From CAWDVK01 sp963805715 (lineage in GTDB: Bacteria; Actinomycetota; Actinomycetes; Streptosporangiales; Streptosporangiaceae), in the NCBI GenBank assembly GCA_963805715.1, contig CAWDVK010000009.1, positions 434,001 to 498,000 on the forward strand: 64,000 nucleotides of DNA. The letters are read 5' to 3'. Of this stretch, positions 25,248-34,075 are shown in pieces. The notes below the pieces were generated by a model, which was not told where the DNA came from, ran no database searches, and saw only the letters and a list, made by a program, of their open reading frames with translations. Every line of letters begins with the position of its first letter. Position 1 is the first letter of the stretch. Made by a program: the position numbers and the translations under genes.

Positions 25248-25823
25248 ATGCTCAGGACCCACGCCTGCCTCGCCAGCATCGGCATCGCCGCCGCAGTCGC
25301 GCTGTTAGCCAGCCCCGCGGCGACCGCGGTGGCGGCCAGCGCGGCACCCTCGCCGGCTGCCGCCGCGGCGTCGGCGGTGCCCGGCGGCAGCGGGACATTC
25401 GGCACCTGGCGCGCGGCGCAGCGGGCTGCGGGCTTCCGGCTCAAGCACCCGACCAGGCAGTACGGGCTCAGGCGAGCCGGCCGGATCTCGGTGCAGCCGT
25501 GCGCGGCGCCCGGCAGGTCGGACCGGCGCGACGTGGTCGCCCAGTACCTGTCGCCGACCGGCGCCCTGCTCGGCATCGAGCAGGACAATGCCGGCGTGAG
25601 CTGCACGGACATTGGCAGGACCAGGAAACTGGGTACTTACAGGATCCACGGTGTCAGGGCCACGCTGGCCGGTGCGTGCGGCAGCCATGGCCTGCCGGCC
25701 TGCAGCTCGCGCGCGGCCTTCCTGTTCCTCAGCTGGAAGATCGGTGCCATCTACTACCGCGCCAGCTCGTACAACGAGCCCCGCGGAACGCTCCGGGCCT
25801 TCGCCTCGAACCTGGCCTACTAA
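25248..25823 (+). CDS. Small secreted hypothetical protein
   Basis: A 191-residue protein with a Sec signal peptide: short positive start MLRTH, hydrophobic IGIAAAVALLASPAATAVAASA, probable cleavage after ASA around residue 32. The mature part has four Cys (VQPCAAP, VSCTDI, GACGSHG, PACSS), consistent with two disulfides outside the cell. No family is recognised. GGGGGGAAAC lies directly before the ATG. It seems a free-standing gene. The C-terminus (SWKIGAIYYRASSYNEPRG) may form a conserved core but I cannot name it. Confidence 0.75.
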   Translation: MLRTHACLASIGIAAAVALLASPAATAVAASAAPSPAAAAASAVPGGSGTFGTWRAAQRAAGFRLKHPTRQYGLRRAGRISVQPCAAPGRSDRRDVVAQYLSPTGALLGIEQDNAGVSCTDIGRTRKLGTYRIHGVRATLAGACGSHGLPACSSRAAFLFLSWKIGAIYYRASSYNEPRGTLRAFASNLAY

Positions 25824-26049
25824 GGCCGTCGCCCGCCAGCCAGGACGAGGCACGCCTACTGGCTGCCGGGCTCATCCGCCGCGTGGCGCACGTAGCCGTC
25901 CTGCCAAAGATCTCAAGGTGCGGCTGTAGTACATAGGTGCCAGAATGGCGACCGGTCAGGCTGCTCGCGGTGATGAGGGCTCAATCGGCCGGATACCACC
26001 GGGCCCGACCGGGCACGTGCGATCGACGGGCTGCCGCTTTATCACCGAT

Positions 26050-26084
26050 ATTGACGATGTACACTGATCATGTATATCGTCAAT
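26050..26084. promoter_or_regulatory. VapB-type operator, 14-bp imperfect inverted repeat
   Basis: ATTGACGATGTACA (26050-26063) and TGTATATCGTCAAT (26071-26084) are complementary at 13 of 14 positions around a 7-bp centre CTGATCA. It ends 15 bp before the vapB ATG. TTGAC also lies in the left arm. It fits autorepression by the VapBC complex. Confidence 0.75.
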
Positions 26085-26099
26085 TGCTAGAGAGACACG

Positions 26100-26321
26100 A
26101 TGGCGCTGACCCAGATCGACATCGATGACGATGCTCTCGCCGAGGCCATGCGGCTCTCTGGCGCGAAAACGAAGAAGGACACCGTTAACCTTGCCCTGCG
26201 GGAGTTCGCCGCCCGGCACCGCCGAGTTGCTGCACTGGAGCACTACGCAGCGCTCGCGTCGGGGTGGGACTTCGAGGACTGGGAGCACCGGCGGCCGGCC
26301 GAGAAAGACCCGGCAGCTTGA
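26100..26321 (+). CDS. vapB: VapB-family antitoxin
   Basis: A 73-residue antitoxin with an N-terminal ribbon-helix-helix: TQIDIDDDALAEAMRLSGAK then TKKDTVNLALREFAARHRR. This would bind the operator just upstream and, via the C-terminal tail (LASGWDFEDWEHRRPAEK), neutralise the PIN toxin. Length and layout match VapB proteins of actinobacteria. The stop overlaps the vapC start (TTGA). The local base composition upstream is AT-rich compared with neighbours. Confidence 0.9.
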   Translation: MALTQIDIDDDALAEAMRLSGAKTKKDTVNLALREFAARHRRVAALEHYAALASGWDFEDWEHRRPAEKDPAA

Positions 26322-26740
26322 TCCGCTACCTACTCGACTCGTCTGCCCTGTGGCGCATCTTGCGGGACGCCGCGCTGCGAGCATCCTGGGCCGAGGTCGT
26401 CTCTCTGGGCGTGATCGGTTCCTGCTATCCCCAGCGGATTGAATTCCGCCGCTCAGCACGCACCATCGACGAGTACGGGCAAATGTCGGAAATGTTTGAA
26501 ACCCTGTACCCGGATGCCGCGGTCCCCAAAGGCGCTTGGCGGTGGACAGAGTCCGCGCAATACCGTCTGCTGCGCCACGGGGCCCATCGTGCATTGTCCG
26601 CCGTGGACCTGCTGATCTGCGCCACAGCCGCGCACCATGGCCTCGTTGTGCTGCATGACGACAGTGACTTCGTGGCCGCCGCACGCTATCTCCCGGATCT
26701 GCGAGAACGCAGCATCAGCAACGCGCCGGAAGCCAGTTGA
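26318..26740 (+). CDS. vapC: VapC-family PIN-domain ribonuclease toxin
   Basis: A 140-residue PIN nuclease. The acidic metal-binding residues are visible: Asp in YLLDSSALWR (about residue 7), Glu in QRIEFRRSA, Asp in SAVDLLICATAA, Asp in HDDSDFVAAA near residue 117. The start is a TTG at 26318-26320 that overlaps the vapB stop (TTGA). An earlier in-frame start at 26264 would run inside vapB and lacks family similarity. VapC toxins cut tRNA or rRNA when freed from VapB. The pair is complete and probably functional. Confidence 0.9.
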   Translation: MIRYLLDSSALWRILRDAALRASWAEVVSLGVIGSCYPQRIEFRRSARTIDEYGQMSEMFETLYPDAAVPKGAWRWTESAQYRLLRHGAHRALSAVDLLICATAAHHGLVVLHDDSDFVAAARYLPDLRERSISNAPEAS

Positions 26741-27044
26741 TGTCAGCTCAGCCCGCGCCGCGACCGCTTGCTCGGTCCGCGACGGCATGCGTCAGCCGGC
26801 TGAGGAGCCGCTGTCACCCGTGACCGGGCGCCAGCGGCGGCCGGGCACCGGCCGGGTCATACAGGGGCGCTCGCCGCGGCGGATCAGGAAGTTGCTGAGC
26901 GCATGGTCGCGCAGCTGGGGGCTGCCGATCAGCTCGGCCGCCGCGGCGACCTGGAGCGGCAGCGAGGCCCGGCGCGTCGAGAGCATCCAGGAACTCGTCT
27001 TCGAGTGGAACGACGTTTTCGACATCGATATCAACCCCGCCGTG
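26741..27044. other. Intergenic 304 bp with possible coding remnant
   Basis: Between vapC and trpEG a plus-strand frame reads ESIQELVFEWNDVFDID (about 26990-27040), which looks protein-like but has no supported start or family. It may be the remnant of a gene. No promoter or terminator was identified. Confidence 0.3.
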
Positions 27045-29294
27045 TCAGCGGACGAGGGGCTGCTGACGGGCTGCGGCCCGGCGGGCGGCGCGGTCCCCGC
27101 ATAGCCGCAGCACGTTGGCGATGACCTGGTGCCCCGCGCTGCCGGCCGCGGTCAGGATGGACTCCGGGTGGAACTGCACGCCCCAGCGCCCGCCGGCCTC
27201 GTCCTCGATCGCCATCACCACCCCGTCCGCGGTTACCGCCGTGACCGTGAAGGGACCTTCCACCGTTTCCGGCCGGGCATGCAGGGAGTGGTACCGGGCC
27301 GCGGTGAACTCGGCGGGCAGCCCGGCCAGCAGCGCGCCGCCCAGGACCTGCACCTGGCTCGGCTTGCCGTGCACCGGCACCTGCAGCAGCCCGAGAGACC
27401 CGCCGGCGTGCTCCACCATCGCCTGCAGGCCGAGGCACACGCCAAACGCGGCCAGCCCCCGCTCATCCAGCGCCGTCATCAGCTCGTCGCAGCCGAAGTC
27501 GGCCAGGCCGGGTCCCGGCGAGAGCACGACCAGGTCCGGCGCGTAGTCATCGAGCAGGGCCGGGTCAAAGCCGGCCCGCAGCGTGGTCACCTCGGCGCCC
27601 TGCTCGCGGAAGTAGCCGGCCAGCGTGTGCACGAACGAGTCCTGGTGGTCGACCAGCAGCACGCGCAGCCCGTCGCCCGGCAGCGGGGCCGGCCCGGCCG
27701 GGGACGACGGGGCCGGAGCGGTCCGTTTCGACGAGACGTCGCCGTCGCCGGGCTGGCCCGCTTCGGCCAGCGTCTCCAGCAGGGCGCGGGCCTTCAGCCT
27801 GGTCTCGGCCTCCTCCGACTGCGGGTCCGAGTCGAACAGCAGGGTGGCGCCGGTGCGCACGGCGGCGATCCCGCCGCGGATGTGCGCGGTCCGCAGCGTC
27901 AGGCCGGTGTTCATCCCGCCGTCGAAGCCGATCATGCCGACCGCGCCGCCGTACCAGCGGCGCTGCCCGTCCTCGTGGTCCTCGATGAACTGCATGGCCC
28001 AGGTTTTCGGCGCCCCGGTGACCGTGACCGCCCACATATGCGTGAGGAAGGCGTCCAGCGCGTCGAACCCGGGACGCAGCCGCCCCTCGATGTGATCGAC
28101 CGTGTGGATCACCCGGCTGTACATCTCGATCTGGCGGCGGCCGATCACCTGGATGCTGCCGGGCACGCAGATCCGCGACTTGTCGTTGCGGTCGACGTCG
28201 GTGCACATGGTGAGCTCGGACTCCTCCTTCAGCGAGCCGAGCAGGGTGCGGATGGCCTCGGCGTCGCCGAGCGGGTCGAGGCCGCGGGCGATGGTGCCGG
28301 CGATCGGGCAGGTCTCCACCCGGTCCCCGGTCACCCGCACGTACATCTCCGGCGACGCCCCGACCAGGTACTCCCCCTCGCCCAGGTTCAGGATGAACTC
28401 ATACGGCGCCGGGTTCCGATGGCGCAGCCGGTCGTAGAAGGCGGCGGGCGACGCGCACCGGGCGTGGAACACGTGGCTCGGCACGACCTCGAACAGGTCG
28501 CCGCGGGCGAACTTCTGCCGGGCCTGCTCGACCACCCTGGCATAGCTGCCCGGTACCGGATCCGGCGGAAGCTCCCGCTCCGAAACGGGCCCGCCCGCCC
28601 CCGTCCCGGCCCGCTGGCCGGCCTCGTCGGCGGCCGCCCGCGGCAGCCCTTCGGTCGACCCGGCCGCGGTCGCGAACTCGTAGGAGTAGCGCTGCGCGGT
28701 CTCCCGCTTGCGGTCCAGCACCCACAGCTGGTCCGGCAGGTGCAGCACCAGGTCACGCTGAGCCTGATCGCGCTGATGCCGGAGCCGGACCGGCTCGAAC
28801 TGGAAGGCCAGGTCGTAGCCGAAAGCGCCGTACAGGCCGAGATGCGGGTCCGGCCCGGCCAGCGCCGCGATCACCTCGCGCAGCGCGGTGAACACGGTGG
28901 GCCGGTGGCTGCGCTCTTCCTCCGCGAAAGCGGTGTCGCTCTCCGCGATGACGACCTCGACCGTGCCGCGGCCGGCCGTCACGATCTCGCCCGCCCGGCC
29001 GAATGCCGCCTCGATGACCGGCAGCAGGACCTGGCCGCGGGCGTTCAGCGCTCGCGCGGTGACCCGCCTGCCGCGGGCCACGATCTCGGCCGGGGGGTCG
29101 ATATACGCCATGTGCCAGCGACTGTACCGGCCCGGGTACTCCATCCCGGAACTGAGCACGCCGCCGCGGCGGCCGTCGATCTGCCGGGTTATCTCATCCA
29201 GCAGGGCCGGGTCGAACGGTGCGGCACTGGCGGTGACCGTCACGCCGCCGGGGGTGACGAACTCGGTCACGCGCGAATCGGAGTCGGCTGGCAT
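27045..29294 (-). CDS. Fused anthranilate synthase TrpEG
   Basis: The 749-residue protein joins the chorismate-using TrpE domain (residues 1-510) and a glutamine amidotransferase TrpG domain (about 545-745) in one chain, as in Azospirillum and Rhizobium. TrpE signatures: CPIAGTIARG, TDVDRNDKSR, RLRPGFDALDAFLTHMWAVTVTGAP. TrpG has the nucleophile Cys in GVCLGLQAM and the His/Glu in VQFHPESIL. It makes anthranilate from chorismate and glutamine for tryptophan. A leader peptide with two adjacent Trp codons and a hairpin lie upstream, so transcription attenuation by charged tRNA-Trp is likely. Streptomyces also use such fusions in secondary metabolism, but the attenuator here points to primary Trp control. 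Confidence 0.93.
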   Translation of the reverse strand: MPADSDSRVTEFVTPGGVTVTASAAPFDPALLDEITRQIDGRRGGVLSSGMEYPGRYSRWHMAYIDPPAEIVARGRRVTARALNARGQVLLPVIEAAFGRAGEIVTAGRGTVEVVIAESDTAFAEEERSHRPTVFTALREVIAALAGPDPHLGLYGAFGYDLAFQFEPVRLRHQRDQAQRDLVLHLPDQLWVLDRKRETAQRYSYEFATAAGSTEGLPRAAADEAGQRAGTGAGGPVSERELPPDPVPGSYARVVEQARQKFARGDLFEVVPSHVFHARCASPAAFYDRLRHRNPAPYEFILNLGEGEYLVGASPEMYVRVTGDRVETCPIAGTIARGLDPLGDAEAIRTLLGSLKEESELTMCTDVDRNDKSRICVPGSIQVIGRRQIEMYSRVIHTVDHIEGRLRPGFDALDAFLTHMWAVTVTGAPKTWAMQFIEDHEDGQRRWYGGAVGMIGFDGGMNTGLTLRTAHIRGGIAAVRTGATLLFDSDPQSEEAETRLKARALLETLAEAGQPGDGDVSSKRTAPAPSSPAGPAPLPGDGLRVLLVDHQDSFVHTLAGYFREQGAEVTTLRAGFDPALLDDYAPDLVVLSPGPGLADFGCDELMTALDERGLAAFGVCLGLQAMVEHAGGSLGLLQVPVHGKPSQVQVLGGALLAGLPAEFTAARYHSLHARPETVEGPFTVTAVTADGVVMAIEDEAGGRWGVQFHPESILTAAGSAGHQVIANVLRLCGDRAARRAAARQQPLVR

Positions 29295-29356
29295 GGGCCC
29301 TCACATGATGGCTCGGGAGGCAGCCGCGCGCCGGGGCGGCTGGCCGACCACGAGAA

Positions 29357-29384
29357 AGGCGGCCGCCGCATCGGGCGGTCGCCT
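29357..29384 (-). terminator. trp attenuator hairpin
   Basis: On the minus strand AGGCGACCGCC (29384-29374) pairs with GGCGGCCGCCT (29367-29357) with one mismatch across a short loop, followed by TTCTCG. The segment GGCGGT just after the leader peptide stop can pair with ACCGCC of the left arm, which would form the antiterminator. The same GGCGGTGCC can also pair with the codons after the tandem Trp. This is the classic three-way attenuation design. Confidence 0.72.
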
Positions 29385-29420
29385 CTGGTCTGGGCTAGGA
29401 CTGCGTGAACCAGGCACCGC

Positions 29421-29462
29421 CTACCGGCGGCGCCACCAGGGAGCGGTGTGGCTCGGGCGCAT
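29421..29462 (-). CDS. trpL: trp leader peptide with tandem Trp codons
   Basis: A 13-codon open frame reads MRPSHTAPWWRRR and stops at TAG. Two adjacent TGG codons near its end are the hallmark of tryptophan operon leader peptides, as known in Streptomyces and Corynebacterium. It lies 126 bp upstream of trpEG with the attenuator hairpin between. When Trp-tRNA is scarce the ribosome would stall at the TGG pair and favour the antiterminator. No strong ribosome site is visible before the ATG. It was missed by length-based gene calling. Confidence 0.78.
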   Translation of the reverse strand: MRPSHTAPWWRRR

Positions 29463-29655
29463 GGCGCTGAGCCTAGCCCGGCTGCGGCCGCGGCGCCAGC
29501 GTCAGCCCCGGACTCGCCGACCGGGCGGCGGGGCGGCCGGGCAGCCGGCTCCCGGCCGGTGAACATCGAACCGCTACGGACGTTATCGCGAAAAACGGTA
29601 ACCTAGCTGGGTAGCCATGAGGCTGCGCCCGCAGAGTCCGCGCAGGAGATGGCCG

Positions 29656-30714
29656 ATGACACGCGACGAGGGAACTCGCGACGAGGGAACGGGGGGCCGG
29701 CCCGCGCCGTCGCGGCGCAGAGGCCGGCCGGAGCTGGCAGCGGCGGAGCGCCCCGGTGCGCAGCAGCCGGCCCGCGAGCGCCGGTCCCACCGGCAGGAAC
29801 TGGCTGAAGCAGGCCCGAACCCCGGCATCCTGATCACCATCCGGTCGCTGCTGCCCAACCTGGCGCCGGTCGAGCGCCGGGTGGCGCAGGCCGTCCTCGA
29901 CGATCCGGCCGGCGTCGCCTGGCGGTCCATATCCGAGCTGGCCGAGTCCTGCGGCACCTCCGCCACCAGCGTCGTGCGGTTCTGCCGGGCGATCGGGCTG
30001 CGCGGCTATCCCGACCTGCGCCTCGCGCTGGCCGGCGCGGTCGCGCACGACGACGCGGGTGCCGTCGTCGCGGCGTCCGGCCAGATCGACCCCGACGACG
30101 ACGCCGCCACCATCACGAAGAAGATCGCCTACGCCGACGCCAAGGCGGTGACGGACACGGCCAGCCACCTCGACATCGCCACCCTGGTCCGGGTCGTGGA
30201 CGCGCTGGCAGCCGCCCGGCGGATCGACATCTACGGCGTCGGCGCGAGCGGCTACGTGGCGATCGACCTGCAGGTCAAGCTGCAGCGGATCGCCAGGACC
30301 GCTTTCGCCTGGCCCGACCCGCACATGGCCGTCTCGTCCGCGGCACTGCGCGACAGCGGGGATGTCGCGGTCGGGCTCTCGCACACGGGCACCACGGTCG
30401 ACACGATCGACGCCCTGCGCGAGGCGCGCAGTCACGGCGCGACCACGGTCGCGGTGACGAACTTCCCCTGGTCTCCGATCACCGAGGTGGCTGACCTGGT
30501 ACTGCTGACCGCGGCCAGGGAGACCGCTTTCCGGTCCGGCGCGATGACCAGCCGGATCGCGCAACTCACCGTCGTCGACTGCATCTTCGTCCTGCTGGCC
30601 CAGCGCGACCTGCCCGCCACCAGGGTCGCGCTCGATCGGACCTTCGCCGCCGCGCAGGCCAAGCGGGTCCGGCGGACCCGCCGGCCGAGGCCGGACTCGC
30701 TCGCGGCTGACTGA
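29656..30714 (+). CDS. RpiR/MurR-family transcriptional regulator
   Basis: A 352-residue regulator with an N-terminal RpiR helix-turn-helix (LAPVERRVAQAVLDDP, then SISELAESCGTSATSVVRFCRAIG at about residues 95-120) and a C-terminal SIS sugar-phosphate-binding domain (IDIYGVGASGYVAIDLQVKLQR, then VGLSHTGTTVDTIDAL). It probably senses a phosphosugar or N-acetylmuramate-type ligand. The first 75 residues are Arg/Pro-rich and unlike family members. ATG 29656 is chosen since AGGAG lies 7 nt upstream. An earlier ATG at 29617 lacks one. The upstream region holds GTTA...TAAC half sites (about 29581-29601), a possible operator. It is divergent from trpEG. Confidence 0.9.
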   Translation: MTRDEGTRDEGTGGRPAPSRRRGRPELAAAERPGAQQPARERRSHRQELAEAGPNPGILITIRSLLPNLAPVERRVAQAVLDDPAGVAWRSISELAESCGTSATSVVRFCRAIGLRGYPDLRLALAGAVAHDDAGAVVAASGQIDPDDDAATITKKIAYADAKAVTDTASHLDIATLVRVVDALAAARRIDIYGVGASGYVAIDLQVKLQRIARTAFAWPDPHMAVSSAALRDSGDVAVGLSHTGTTVDTIDALREARSHGATTVAVTNFPWSPITEVADLVLLTAARETAFRSGAMTSRIAQLTVVDCIFVLLAQRDLPATRVALDRTFAAAQAKRVRRTRRPRPDSLAAD

Positions 30715-30737
30715 CGCGGGCAATGCCGGGGGCCCGG

Positions 30738-31736
30738 CTAGAACTCCAGCCGGTGCCCGGCCTGCGCGGCGACGGCCTTCCGGTAGGCCAGGGCGGCCGC
30801 GGCCAGGTCCTCGACGCCCAGCCCGAGTGACTCGAACAGAGTGATCTCGCCGTCGCGGGCCCGGCCGGGGGCGGCTCCGGTCAGCACCTCGCCGATCTCG
30901 GCTCGCAGGTGACCGGAGCCGAGCAGGCCCTCATCGACGGCCAGCAGGTAGTCACCGGATTCGCTGAGCAGCGATCGCGCGCTGTCCGCGAACAGCGCCG
31001 CGGCTGCCACCAGCGCCCCGTCCAGCTCGCGCGCGCCTGGCAGGCATGCCCCGACGGCGTTGATATGCGCGCCGTCACTGACCCAGTCCCGCCGCAGCAC
31101 CGCGGTGGCCGAGCTGGTCGCGGTCACGATGATGTCCGCGCCGTCAACGGCGTCCCGGACCGACTCGCATCCGGTCACCGGCACGCTCACCCGGTCCCGC
31201 ATCCCGGCCGCGAACGCCTCAGCCCGGGCCGGGTCGCGGCCCGCCACCCGGATCCGGCGCAGCGGACGGGACTGGGCCAGCGCCAGCACGTGCGCCCGCC
31301 CCTGCACCCCCGTGCCGATCACCGCGAGGTCAGCCGCGTCCGGCCGGGCCAGCAGGTCGGTGGCGACGACGGACACGGCCGCCGTCCGGATCTCGGTGAC
31401 CGCCGACGCGTTCACGACCGCGAGCGGCTCGCCCGTCTGCCCGTCCGACAGCAGCACGATGCCCTGGTGGGTGTCCAGGCCCGCAGCCGGATTGGCGGGC
31501 GTGACGCAGATGGCCTTGAGCCCGTAGGCGGCCGGCCCGTCAGCCGGGGCCGGGCCGCTGGCGAGGTAGGACGGCATCATGGCCATCAGGCCCGGCGCGC
31601 CCGGCAGCCGGATGACGGTGCGCAGCGGCTGCTGAGCACGGCCGGCGGCCAGCGCGCGGAGGGCCGAACGCATGGCATCGGCGCACTCGCCGTAGCTCAG
31701 CAGGTCCCGCACGTCGCTGGCCGGCAGCACCAGCAT
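30738..31736 (-). CDS. Ornithine cyclodeaminase/mu-crystallin family protein
   Basis: A 332-residue NAD(P)-binding protein. The Rossmann motif DLAVIGTGVQGRAHVLAL (about residues 136-153), the upstream EIRTAAVSVVATDLLARP and INAVGACLPGARELD are family features. Members act as ornithine cyclodeaminase, alanine dehydrogenase or imine reductases, so the substrate is uncertain. The ATG lies 5 bp after the ftsH stop, so both are probably one transcript although no functional link is evident. It converges on the RpiR gene with only 23 bp between stops. Confidence 0.87.
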   Translation of the reverse strand: MLVLPASDVRDLLSYGECADAMRSALRALAAGRAQQPLRTVIRLPGAPGLMAMMPSYLASGPAPADGPAAYGLKAICVTPANPAAGLDTHQGIVLLSDGQTGEPLAVVNASAVTEIRTAAVSVVATDLLARPDAADLAVIGTGVQGRAHVLALAQSRPLRRIRVAGRDPARAEAFAAGMRDRVSVPVTGCESVRDAVDGADIIVTATSSATAVLRRDWVSDGAHINAVGACLPGARELDGALVAAAALFADSARSLLSESGDYLLAVDEGLLGSGHLRAEIGEVLTGAAPGRARDGEITLFESLGLGVEDLAAAALAYRKAVAAQAGHRLEF

Positions 31737-31741
31737 CGCGG

Positions 31742-33832
31742 TCAGGGTTTCCGGTCTGATCTGCGCGAGTGCCCGTCCCCGGACTGGTCCGCCGGTGGCT
31801 GCCCGGCCACCGGCTCCGCCGTCGCGGGGCGGCCGCCGGCCGGCGGCGCGCCCGGATGCTGGGCCGCCGCGTGCCGCGAATTGGCGATGGCCGCCGCGCG
31901 CGGCGCGATCGTGACATTCTCGGCATGCCGCTCGGGCACCGGGCGGCCCACGATCCGGTAGACCTCGGAGCCGTCCACGGTCTCCTGCTCCAGCAGCAGG
32001 CTGACCAGCTGATCAAGCTGAGCCTGATGGGACCGGATCAGCTCGACGGCGGCCTGCTCGGCCTCGCGCAGCAGCCGGGCCACCTCCTGGTCGATGATGG
32101 CCTGCGTAGCCTCGGCGAACGGGCGGCTGGAGAAGCCGGAGCCGCTGCCGCCGCCCAGGAACACCGAGCCGCCCTCGGGATAGCCCACCGGGCCGATGGC
32201 CGGTGACAGGCCGAACTCGCGCACCATCTTGCCGGCCAGGTCCGTGGCGCCGGCCAGGTCATTCGCTGCCCCGGTGGAGCCCTGGCCCAGCTCGACCAGC
32301 TCCGCCGCCCGGCCGCCGAGCCGCACCGCGAGCGCCTCGCGCAGGTAGTCCTCGCCATACAGATGCCGCTCGACCAGCGGCAGCTGCTGGGTCACCCCCA
32401 GCGCCTGCCCGGCCGGCAGGATGGTCACCTTCTCGACCGGGTCGGCATGCTCCGACAGGGCCGCGACGATGGCGTGCCCGCCCTCGTGGATGGCCACGGC
32501 GTACTTCTCCTCGGGCAGCAGCACGTTGGAGCCCTCCCGGCGGCCGATCAGGATCCGGTCCCGCGCGTCCGCGAAGTCCTTCGCGGTCAGCACGCTGCGA
32601 TTATCACGGACCGCGAAGATCGCGGCCTCGTTCACCAGGTTGGCCAGGTCAGCGCCGGAGAAGCCGGGCGTGCCGCGCGCGACGACCTGCAGGTCAACGT
32701 CGGGGGCGAGCTGCTTGCCGCGGCAGTGCACGGCCAGGATCGCGGCCCGCTCGGCCAGCGTCGGCAGCGGGATCGTCACCTGCCGGTCAAACCGGCCCGG
32801 CCGCAGCAGCGCGGGGTCGAGGATCTCCGGCCGGTTGGTCGCGCCCAGCACGACGATCCCCTGACTCATGTCGAAGCCGTCCATCTCGGCCAGCAGCTGG
32901 TTGAGCGTCTGCTCGCGCTCGTCGTTGGACACGACAGCGCCGGTGCCCGAGCGCCGCTGGCCGATCGCGTCGATCTCGTCGATGAAGATGATGGCCGGCG
33001 ACCGCTTGCGCGCCTCGGTGAACAGGTCCCGGACCCGGGCCGCGCCCACGCCGACGAACATCTCGACGAAGCTGGAGCCGGTGACCGAGAAGAACGGCAC
33101 CGACGCCTCCCCGGCCACCGCCCGGGCGAGCAGCGTCTTGCCCGTCCCCGGCGGCCCGATCATCAGCACGCCGCGCGGTGCCATCGCGCCGGCCCGCTGG
33201 TAGCGCTCGGGGCTGCGCAGGAAGTCGATGACCTCGCCGACCTCCGCCTTGACCCCCTCGTAGCCGGCCACGTCGCTGAACTTGGTCGACGGCCGCTCCT
33301 CGTCGAAGATCTTCGCCCGGGACCGGCCGGCGCCGAGCACGCCCTGCAGTCCGCCCGCTCCCCCGCTGGCCCGTGCCATCCGGCGGAACAGGTAGAAGAC
33401 GAAGATGATCGGCAGCAGCAGGATGAGCAGGTAGAGCAGTTCCGAGCCAATTCCCGAGCTCGGCGGCTGGTTGGTCACCGCCACGCCATCGTTCTTCAGC
33501 TGCGCGCTGAGCGTCGTGGTGTCCGGGGGCACGACGGTGGTGTAGGACTTGCCGTTGGTGAACTCACCGGACGCCGGCACGTTCGAGCCGTTCGAGGGGC
33601 TGGCGAACGAGACAGTCTTGATCTTGTGCGCGCTCGCATCGGAGATGAACTGCGAGTAATTGAGCTGAGTGGGCTGGGTGACCTTTACTCCTCCGTGCAG
33701 GAGAAGCACCCACAGCAGCAGCGTGACTACCAGGGCGGCAGGCCAGAGCCAGTGCCGCCAGCCAGGGGGCGACGGGGGCGCGGTCCGGATCGGGCGGTCA
33801 CCCGGCGGCGGCGGATTCGGCTGCTTGCTCAT
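31742..33832 (-). CDS. ftsH: ATP-dependent zinc metalloprotease FtsH
   Basis: A 696-residue membrane protease. Two transmembrane helices (WLWPAALVVTLLLWVLLLHGG near residue 30 and ELLYLLILLLPIIFVFYLF near 140) bracket the extracytoplasmic part. The AAA core has Walker A GPPGTGKT, Walker B IIFIDEIDAIG and the pore loop FVEMFVGVGAARVRDLF. The zinc site is HEGGH (the usual form is HEAGH), still HExxH. It degrades misfolded and short-lived membrane proteins. The Pro/Ala-rich tail after residue 640 is typical for actinomycetes. The chosen ATG (33830-33832) begins SKQPNPPPP. The 243 bases upstream show no gene. Confidence 0.93.
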   Translation of the reverse strand: MSKQPNPPPPGDRPIRTAPPSPPGWRHWLWPAALVVTLLLWVLLLHGGVKVTQPTQLNYSQFISDASAHKIKTVSFASPSNGSNVPASGEFTNGKSYTTVVPPDTTTLSAQLKNDGVAVTNQPPSSGIGSELLYLLILLLPIIFVFYLFRRMARASGGAGGLQGVLGAGRSRAKIFDEERPSTKFSDVAGYEGVKAEVGEVIDFLRSPERYQRAGAMAPRGVLMIGPPGTGKTLLARAVAGEASVPFFSVTGSSFVEMFVGVGAARVRDLFTEARKRSPAIIFIDEIDAIGQRRSGTGAVVSNDEREQTLNQLLAEMDGFDMSQGIVVLGATNRPEILDPALLRPGRFDRQVTIPLPTLAERAAILAVHCRGKQLAPDVDLQVVARGTPGFSGADLANLVNEAAIFAVRDNRSVLTAKDFADARDRILIGRREGSNVLLPEEKYAVAIHEGGHAIVAALSEHADPVEKVTILPAGQALGVTQQLPLVERHLYGEDYLREALAVRLGGRAAELVELGQGSTGAANDLAGATDLAGKMVREFGLSPAIGPVGYPEGGSVFLGGGSGSGFSSRPFAEATQAIIDQEVARLLREAEQAAVELIRSHQAQLDQLVSLLLEQETVDGSEVYRIVGRPVPERHAENVTIAPRAAAIANSRHAAAQHPGAPPAGGRPATAEPVAGQPPADQSGDGHSRRSDRKP

Positions 33833-34075
33833 GAGTAACCTTACGCTGCGGATTTCACGACGCTGCCAGTATTCTCCCGCAGCGCAATCGCCCGTCATCC
33901 GCATGTACCCCATGCGCCACGACCGGGCCCCGGCCTGGGCCATCCGGGCTCGCTCCGGGGCCCGCAAACCCGCCAGTCGCGCCGCCATCAGCAGCCGATG
34001 CGGTGGTGAGCCCTCTCTCGCCGCGGCCCTTTCCGCTCCGGCTTGGGATATTTAGGCTAGCTCTGCCATAAAAGT

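Noticed and set aside
27129..29408. 759-codon plus-strand open frame
   Set aside because: Antisense to trpEG; its His/Arg/Gly-rich composition matches no family.
32363..33838. 491-codon plus-strand open frame
   Set aside because: Antisense to ftsH; composition is typical of a shadow frame.
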